NCBI GenBank assembly: GCA_027071965.1
Contig: JALSYJ010000190.1
Location: 1-11,605, forward strand
Length of the DNA: 11,605 nucleotides
Source of the DNA: Robiginitomaculum sp.
GTDB lineage: Bacteria > Pseudomonadota > Alphaproteobacteria > Caulobacterales > Maricaulaceae
Direction of reading: 5' to 3'
Part shown: one piece after another, positions 6,166-11,605 of the stretch
Numbering within the stretch: position 1 is the stretch's first letter
How the letters are laid out: every line of letters begins with the position of its first letter
The notes under the pieces: generated by a model
Database searches by the model: none
Seen by the model: only the letters and a program-made list of their open reading frames with translations
What the model was told of the DNA's origin: nothing
Program-made: the position numbers and the translations under genes

Positions 6166-8820
6166 ATGCAAAACATGAATGACATCCGCTCTGCTTTTCT
6201 TGGTTATTTTGAAAAGAACAATCATCAGATAGTGCCATCAGCACCATTGGTTCCGGATAATGATCCGACCCTGTTATTTACCAATGCCGGCATGGTGCAG
6301 TTCAAGGATGTATTCACGGGGGTTGAAACCAGAGACTATGCCACTGCGGCAAGTTCGCAAAAATGTGTAAGAGCAGGCGGCAAGCATAATGATCTGGATA
6401 ATGTAGGTTATACGGCCCGGCATCACACCTTTTTTGAAATGCTGGGTAATTTTTCCTTTGGTGATTATTTTAAGGAAAAGGCGATTTTTTACGCATGGGA
6501 TTTTTTAACTCGTGAACTGGCTATTGATGAAGCAAAACTGCTTGTAACCGTATATGCCGAAGATGAAACGGCTGCAGATTTATGGAAAAAGGTCGCCAGC
6601 CTTGATGATCGGCGAATTATCCGCATCGCCACAGCGGATAATTTCTGGTCGATGGGTGATACCGGCCCTTGCGGGCCGTGTTCTGAAATTTTTTATGACC
6701 ATGGGGCAAGTATTCCCGGAGGGCCTCCAGGTTCCGCCGATGAGGATGGCGACCGGTTTGTGGAAATATGGAATCTGGTTTTCATGCAGTTTCAACAATC
6801 TGCTGACGGCACAAGAATAAATCTGCCTCGGCCCAGTATTGATACAGGAATGGGGCTGGAACGGATTAGTGCTGTATTGCAAGGAGTGAGTGACAATTAT
6901 GAAATTGATTTATTCCGTGATTTGATCAGTGCCAGTGAGCAGGTAACTTCCACAAAGGCCAGCGGCGATAACAGGGCCAGCCACCGGGTTATTGCTGATC
7001 ATTTGCGTTCTTGCTCATTTTTGCTGCTCGATGGCGTGACCCCTTCCAATGAGGGGCGGGGCTATGTGTTGCGGCGGATCATGCGAAGAGCAATGCGCCA
7101 TGGCAATTTACTGGGCGCAACTTCTCCAATCATGCACCAACTGGTTCCGGCGCTGGTGTCGGCCATGTCGGAGGCCTATCCCGACTTGAGCAAGCGCCAA
7201 TCAGCTATTGAGGCCAGTTTCCTGCAAGAGGAAGAGAGGTTTTTGCGAACTCTTGATCGCGGATTAAGCCTGCTCAATGAGCAAACAGCCACTATGAAGC
7301 CCGGGGCAACACTGCCCGGCGAAATTGCGTTCCGTCTGTATGATACATTCGGGTTTCCCCTGGATCTTACAATGGATGCGTTGCGTCCACGTCAGATAGA
7401 TGTTGATAGCGCCGGGTTTGCCGCATGTATGCAGGAGCAAAAGAAAAAGGCCCGTGCTGCGTGGAAAGGCTCTGGCGATACCGGATCAAATCAGGTTTGG
7501 ACTTCATTACTTCGCAAGGTGCCGGAAACTGTTTTTACAGGTTATGAAACATTGGCGGGTGCGGGAAAAGTGCTGGCCATGGTCTCAGACGGTAAACAGA
7601 TTGAGAAGGCAGGCACCGGGCAATCGGTTGAAATGGCATTGGATAGTACGCCATTTTATGGCGAGTCCGGCGGGCAGGTCGGAGATATCGGAGAGGTTCA
7701 TTCAAAAAACGGTGTGCTGCAGGTACATAGCACAATCAAGGTTGGTGGGCTTCATATTCTGTGCGGTGAAGTCAGCTCTGGTAGTTTTGAAGTCGGCATG
7801 CAGGTTTCGTCCATGGTGGATGCGGTGGCTAGACACAATACCAGGCAAAACCACTCGGCAACTCATCTGCTGCACGCGGCATTACGAAAACAATTAGGTG
7901 AGGGGGTTCAGCAAAAAGGCTCTTATGTGGGCCCGGATCGCCTGCGCTTTGATTTTTCATATAATCAACCAGTATCAGCGACTGAACTGGCAGCTATTGA
8001 GCGCGAGATAAATGAAGTAATCTGGCAAAACCAGAGCGTTGAAACCAGGCTGATGTCTGCTGATGATGCCATAAAGTCCGGCGCTGTGGCCTTGTTTGGC
8101 GAAAAATATGCCGATGAAGTTCGTGTGCTTAGCATGGGAGTTATGCCGGGGCAGCCAAATACAGCATATTCGGTAGAATTATGCGGCGGCACCCACGTCT
8201 CGCGCACTGGTGATATCGGCCTGTTTCGCATAACCTCGCAAAGTGCTGTGGCTTCGGGGGTAAGAAGGATTGAGGGAGTAACAGGTGAAGCTGCACGCCA
8301 GTCCTACATGGCTGAAACAGCGCTGCTTGAACAGGTGGGCCAGCGGTTAAAATCTCCCCATGCGCAAATTGCAAGCAGGATTGAAAAACTGCTTGCGGAG
8401 CGCCAGAAGCTGGAGGCCGAATTGTCAAAAGCCAAAACCGCATTGGCATTTGGCGGATCGGGTAAAGATATTGGAGATGAAAGCGAAACAATCGGAGCAA
8501 TTGCATTCTCTGGTTCTGTGGTTGATGGCATGTCAGGCAAAAACTTGCGGGAACTCGTGGATAAGGCCAAGTCAAAAATTGGCAGTGGCGTAGTTGCATT
8601 TATTGCTGTCAATGATGGCAAGGGATCGGTTTGTATCGGGGTGAGTGATGACTTGACCGACAGGATAAGCGCTGTTGATCTGGTGCGCATTGCGGCTGCA
8701 GCTTTGGGTGGCAAAGGCGGTGGTGGGAGGCCTGATCTGGCTCAGGCTGGTGGCCCTGATGGTTCTGCCGCAGAAGATTGCCTAAATGCCATTAAGGAAA
8801 AACTGCTGGTAATCCAATAG
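6166..8820 (+). CDS. alaS: Alanyl-tRNA synthetase
   Basis: An 884-residue AlaRS of full length, a class II enzyme that charges tRNA-Ala and edits mischarged Ser and Gly. The catalytic domain shows TNAGMVQFKDVF, motif 2 RHHTFFEMLGNFSFGDYF (85-102), MGDTGPCGPCSEIFYD, and motif 3 DTGMGLER from residue 226. The editing domain has its zinc-site residues: HSATH (His563, His567) and CGGTH (Cys673, His677). A short coiled coil near 740-765 precedes the C-terminal domain, which carries GGKGGGGRPDLAQAGGPDG. The start at 6166 is chosen because AGG at 6155-6157 is well spaced for it; an in-frame ATG at 6175 is the alternative. The leader at 6111-6165 has no clear promoter or riboswitch. The order recA-alaS is widespread in Alphaproteobacteria. 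Confidence 0.98.
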   Translation: MQNMNDIRSAFLGYFEKNNHQIVPSAPLVPDNDPTLLFTNAGMVQFKDVFTGVETRDYATAASSQKCVRAGGKHNDLDNVGYTARHHTFFEMLGNFSFGDYFKEKAIFYAWDFLTRELAIDEAKLLVTVYAEDETAADLWKKVASLDDRRIIRIATADNFWSMGDTGPCGPCSEIFYDHGASIPGGPPGSADEDGDRFVEIWNLVFMQFQQSADGTRINLPRPSIDTGMGLERISAVLQGVSDNYEIDLFRDLISASEQVTSTKASGDNRASHRVIADHLRSCSFLLLDGVTPSNEGRGYVLRRIMRRAMRHGNLLGATSPIMHQLVPALVSAMSEAYPDLSKRQSAIEASFLQEEERFLRTLDRGLSLLNEQTATMKPGATLPGEIAFRLYDTFGFPLDLTMDALRPRQIDVDSAGFAACMQEQKKKARAAWKGSGDTGSNQVWTSLLRKVPETVFTGYETLAGAGKVLAMVSDGKQIEKAGTGQSVEMALDSTPFYGESGGQVGDIGEVHSKNGVLQVHSTIKVGGLHILCGEVSSGSFEVGMQVSSMVDAVARHNTRQNHSATHLLHAALRKQLGEGVQQKGSYVGPDRLRFDFSYNQPVSATELAAIEREINEVIWQNQSVETRLMSADDAIKSGAVALFGEKYADEVRVLSMGVMPGQPNTAYSVELCGGTHVSRTGDIGLFRITSQSAVASGVRRIEGVTGEAARQSYMAETALLEQVGQRLKSPHAQIASRIEKLLAERQKLEAELSKAKTALAFGGSGKDIGDESETIGAIAFSGSVVDGMSGKNLRELVDKAKSKIGSGVVAFIAVNDGKGSVCIGVSDDLTDRISAVDLVRIAAAALGGKGGGGRPDLAQAGGPDGSAAEDCLNAIKEKLLVIQ

Positions 8821-8921
8821 CGCTGAAACTATAACAGCTTATACTTGTGTTTATCAATAAGTAAACTTTTGCGGGTATGTGTTTGGGGAACATATTTTTC
8901 CAAGCCCAGCAAGAGTTTTAC

Positions 8922-9485
8922 ATGACTGTTTTATTCCAAAAAACTCCGACTCTGCACAAAAAACTATGCCAGCATGTTACCCCTACCAGAAACGAGAGGT
9001 TTTTTGACAAGCATGAGCTGATTGTATCCAAAACCGATCCCAAGGGCCGTATTACTTACGCCAATTCTGTATTTTTGCGTGTGGCGGTTCTTTCACAGGC
9101 GCAGATAATAGGGGCCGCGCATAGCATTATACGGCATCCGGATATGCCGCGTGCTGTATTCAAAAAAATGTGGGACAGATTAGCACAGGGTCGAGAAATA
9201 TTTGCCTATGTTAAGAATATGGCAAGTAATGGTGACTTTTACTGGACGATAGCACATGTAACACCAAGCTGGGATGAACAAGGTATTTTGACAGGCTTCC
9301 ACTCCAATCGCCGGGTTCCAGCACGAAGTTCAGTCAGTGTTATTGCTGAGCTATATGATAAATTATTAAAAATTGAGTGCGGTGCTCCTTCGCGCAAAGT
9401 CGGGCTTGAGAAGTCGGAGCAGGCATTGCGCACAATTCTTCAGGAAAGGGGGATGGAATATGACAAATTTGTCTTTTCTATCTAG
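8922..9485 (+). CDS. Aer-like stand-alone PAS sensor protein
   Basis: A 187-residue soluble protein that is mostly one PAS domain of the aerotaxis-receptor type. Marks of this subfamily are TDPKGRITYANSVF, the IRHPDMPRAVFKKMWDRLAQG helix region, and KNMASNGDFYWTIAHVTP followed by GFHSNRRVP. In Aer this domain binds FAD and reports redox state, so a redox or oxygen-related role is inferred; cofactor binding is not shown. The last ~40 residues are a helical tail ending EYDKFVFSI. No membrane segment is present. The start at 8922 is preferred over an in-frame ATG at 8877, because AAGAG lies at 8911-8915 and the extra 15 residues do not look like PAS sequence. The 3' end overlaps the chemoreceptor gene by 26 bases. 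The region 8821-8921 shows no clear promoter. Confidence 0.88.
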   Translation: MTVLFQKTPTLHKKLCQHVTPTRNERFFDKHELIVSKTDPKGRITYANSVFLRVAVLSQAQIIGAAHSIIRHPDMPRAVFKKMWDRLAQGREIFAYVKNMASNGDFYWTIAHVTPSWDEQGILTGFHSNRRVPARSSVSVIAELYDKLLKIECGAPSRKVGLEKSEQALRTILQERGMEYDKFVFSI

Positions 9486-10761
9486 CTCCATGGGCTTCAT
9501 GGTTGCTGGCGGGGCGCTTGGAATAGCAGCATTTGCACTTAGGTTTGGGAGTCTCTGGATCGGGGGTGTGGTACTATTATTAGGTTTAATCGCTCTTGCA
9601 ATTGCTTTTACTCTTGTTTCAAAAACCAAAGCACGAATACAACATATGAATGATGTGCTGGCAGAAACCGCTGCGGGGGATTTTAATGTCCGGTTGCTAG
9701 GAGGCCCAAAAGTTGGCGAAATATCTGTTTTACAGGATCGGATAAACCAGAATCTGGACATTGTTGATGCCTTTGTTCGCGAGTCCACGGCCGCTTTGCA
9801 TTATGTTTCCGAGGGCAAGTTTTTTCGCCATGTAAGTGAACGTGGTTTGCCCGGCTCCTACGGACGTGGGGCGAGTGAGATCAATCACGCAATAACTTTT
9901 ATGGATGAAAAATTTAGCCAGTTCAGAGATCTGACCTGCGAGTTTGAGCAAAACATATTGCAGGTCGAAGAAATGGTTCATGAATCTTCGCTAAGCGTTG
10001 GCAAAATAGCGCAGAACATGTCCAAAATGGTGGAATCTTCGGAAAATCAGACAAGGCAAATCAATCAGACCGCCAATGAAACCTCTGAGGATGTATCAGC
10101 CGTAGCAGCCGCTGCAGGAGAATTATCCTCTGCTGTTAATGAGATCGGGCAGCAGTCCAGCTTGTCGGCGCAAACCAATCAAAGGGCGGTGTCCCAGGCA
10201 AAGCGCAGTGCTGAAACAGTTGAAAAATTACAGGTTTCAGCAACGGAGATCGGGGACATATTGGGCATTATTCAAAAAATTGCTGATCAGACGAACTTAT
10301 TGGCACTAAATGCCACTATTGAAGCCTCCAGAGCCGGCGAGGCCGGGCGCGGGTTTTCGGTTGTGGCTGACGAAGTAAAGGGCCTGGCTATGCAAACCTC
10401 CGAAGCCACCCAAACCATTTCCAATAAAATCCTGCATATACAAGATCAGACTGAACAGGCTGTGAAAGCTATTTCAGAGTTTTCCAGCGATGTTCATACA
10501 CTAAATGAAATATCCAGCGTAATAGCGGCGGCAGTAGAACAGCAAGATGCGGCAACGCAGGAAATCAGACGCAATATGGATCATGCTGCCGATGGCTCGC
10601 AAACCGTTTCAAAGCAAATCGGAGACATTACAGATGCTTTCAAAACCACTGGTGAGGCTTCGGTCGAGTTGTTGCAGGCATCAGAAACCCTGCAGGTACA
10701 GGCAAGCTCCTTGAATAAGGAGGTTACGGAATATTTGTCTGCGGCCCGAAAAGCTGTTTAG
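9460..10761 (+). CDS. Methyl-accepting chemotaxis protein, Aer-like, no sensor domain
   Basis: A 433-residue chemoreceptor. A hydrophobic hairpin of two helices (about residues 10-55) anchors it with almost no periplasmic loop. A HAMP-like linker and helical region follow, then the cytoplasmic signalling hairpin, whose tip is the conserved IADQTNLLALNATIEASRAG and GEAGRGFSVVADEV (residues 274 onward). This tip binds CheA and CheW and sets flagellar rotation. No ligand-binding domain and no C-terminal CheR/CheB-tethering pentapeptide are visible. The start at 9460 is chosen because GGAAAGGGGG (9443-9452) precedes it by seven bases; the frame is open further upstream to 9373, but that part overlaps the PAS gene heavily. 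The PAS protein encoded just before is the probable sensory partner. Confidence 0.93.
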   Translation: MTNLSFLSSSMGFMVAGGALGIAAFALRFGSLWIGGVVLLLGLIALAIAFTLVSKTKARIQHMNDVLAETAAGDFNVRLLGGPKVGEISVLQDRINQNLDIVDAFVRESTAALHYVSEGKFFRHVSERGLPGSYGRGASEINHAITFMDEKFSQFRDLTCEFEQNILQVEEMVHESSLSVGKIAQNMSKMVESSENQTRQINQTANETSEDVSAVAAAAGELSSAVNEIGQQSSLSAQTNQRAVSQAKRSAETVEKLQVSATEIGDILGIIQKIADQTNLLALNATIEASRAGEAGRGFSVVADEVKGLAMQTSEATQTISNKILHIQDQTEQAVKAISEFSSDVHTLNEISSVIAAAVEQQDAATQEIRRNMDHAADGSQTVSKQIGDITDAFKTTGEASVELLQASETLQVQASSLNKEVTEYLSAARKAV

Positions 10762-10784
10762 GGCTGGGTTTGCCTTGGGTGATT

Positions 10785-11605
10785 TTAAGTTTTTGCCATG
10801 GCCAAATCCAGGTTATCAGCCACTTTTTCAAGAAACTGCGTTGTGGTTAGCCATCCTTGCCTGTCGCCAACCAGTAATGCCAGATCCTTTGTCATGAAGC
10901 CGCTTTCAACGGTTTGGATCACAACCTGTTCCAGTTTTTCGGCAAAATCTGTAACTTCTGGTGTTTCATCCAGTGTTCCGCGGTGCGCCAATGCCCGGCT
11001 CCAGGCAAAAATGGACGCGATGGAGTTGGTTGATGTGGCTTCACCGCGCTGATGGGCGCGATAATGGCGGGTTACGGTTCCGTGGGCAGCTTCGCTTTCC
11101 AGAGTTCGGCCATCGGGTGTCATAAGAACCGAGGTCATAAGTCCAAGGGAGCCAAAGCCTTGCGCCACTGTATCTGATTGTACATCACCATCATAATTTT
11201 TGCAGGCCCAGACAAATCCGCCAGCCCATTTCATCGCACAGGCAACCATGTCGTCAATCAGGCGGTGTTCGTAAACAATACCTTCAGCGTCAAATTTTTC
11301 CTTGAACTCAGATTCAAAAATGGACATGAAAATATCCTTGAAACGCCCGTCATAGGCTTTCAGAATTGTGTTTTTTGTGGACAAATAAAGTGGCCATTTG
11401 CGTTTAAGGGCGTAGTTCATGCTGGCTCTGGCAAAGTCGCTGATGGATTTGTCCAGATTATACATGCCCATGGCAACCCCGGGGCCGTCAAAGTCAAATA
11501 CTTCTTCTTCTATAGTTTGATCGCCGTCTTCTGATTGCCATTTAATGCTGAGCTTGCCTTTGCCCGGTACTACAAAATTACTGGCCTTGTATTGATCTCC
11601 ATAGG
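10785..11605 (-). CDS. icd: NADP-dependent isocitrate dehydrogenase, C-terminal part
   Basis: The minus-strand frame is open from the window edge to TAA at 10785-10787, giving 272 residues. The upstream part and start codon lie outside. This is the homodimeric NADP-type isocitrate dehydrogenase of the TCA cycle, which turns isocitrate into 2-oxoglutarate and CO2 with formation of NADPH. Diagnostic stretches are FVVPGKGKL near the visible start, YLSTKNTILKAYDGRFKD, the metal- and substrate-binding NYDGDVQSD (about 11172-11198), and the cofactor-binding AAHGTVTRHYRAHQRGEATS. The whole enzyme is usually about 400 residues, so roughly two thirds is seen. An internal ATG at 11469-11471 is not the start, because homology continues upstream of it. 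It converges on the chemoreceptor gene with a 23-base gap and no clear terminator. Confidence 0.97.
   Translation of the reverse strand, partial: YGDQYKASNFVVPGKGKLSIKWQSEDGDQTIEEEVFDFDGPGVAMGMYNLDKSISDFARASMNYALKRKWPLYLSTKNTILKAYDGRFKDIFMSIFESEFKEKFDAEGIVYEHRLIDDMVACAMKWAGGFVWACKNYDGDVQSDTVAQGFGSLGLMTSVLMTPDGRTLESEAAHGTVTRHYRAHQRGEATSTNSIASIFAWSRALAHRGTLDETPEVTDFAEKLEQVVIQTVESGFMTKDLALLVGDRQGWLTTTQFLEKVADNLDLAMAKT

Noticed and set aside
8838..8861. Hairpin CTTAT...ATAAG after alaS as a terminator
   Set aside because: The stem is only five AT-rich pairs with a 14-base loop and no T-run, too weak to call.
8877..8921. Upstream ATG for the PAS gene, adding 15 residues
   Set aside because: There is no well-spaced ribosome-binding site before 8877, and the added residues do not resemble the family. 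The start at 8922 has AAGAG at a usable distance.
9373..9459. Upstream start for the chemoreceptor, adding 29 residues
   Set aside because: This would overlap the PAS gene by over 100 bases, and the added residues are basic and unlike a chemoreceptor N-terminus. A strong ribosome-binding site lies right before 9460.
11178..11534. Plus-strand frame of 118 residues antisense to icd
   Set aside because: The opposite strand encodes clear isocitrate dehydrogenase motifs throughout, so this is a shadow frame.

Overview
The window looks chromosomal and comes from an alphaproteobacterium. Five things agree on this: a CckA-type hybrid histidine kinase (a family typical of the Alphaproteobacteria); the class-specific direct-repeat LexA box GTTC-N7-GTTC in front of recA; the order recA-alaS with icd nearby; homodimer-type NADP isocitrate dehydrogenase; and flagellar export genes directly upstream of cckA. 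Base composition is near half GC by eye, lower than in many Caulobacterales or Rhodobacterales. I do not assign a genus.

Layout. Bases 1-4514 are one tightly packed plus-strand run: the end of fliQ, then fliR, flhB, a probable 30-codon reading frame, and cckA. fliR and flhB share one base. The small frame overlaps both of its neighbours by ATGA junctions, so the run looks like one translationally coupled operon. It joins the flagellar type III export gate to the kinase at the top of the CtrA pathway, which in related bacteria controls flagellar and cell-cycle genes.

Bases 4515-4957 are a 443-base non-coding gap. Most of it is a short repeat array: a 29-base hairpin element in three copies and a 96-base tandem unit in two nearly identical copies. 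After the array comes the SOS operator of recA. recA (4958-6043) ends in a strong intrinsic terminator and is followed by alaS (6166-8820).

Bases 8821-10761 hold a two-gene unit: a stand-alone PAS protein like the sensory domain of the aerotaxis receptor Aer, overlapped by 26 bases by a membrane-anchored chemoreceptor without a sensor domain. Together they reproduce the Aer layout (PAS, membrane hairpin, HAMP-like linker, signalling hairpin) in two polypeptides. A one-base deletion in a G5 run at the junction would fuse them, so this is either a naturally split receptor or an indel. Convergent to it, with a 23-base gap, is the 3' part of icd on the minus strand, which runs off the window.

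Most of the window is conserved housekeeping and motility DNA. The parts worth a second look are the split Aer-like receptor, the repeat array, and the small frame between flhB and cckA.
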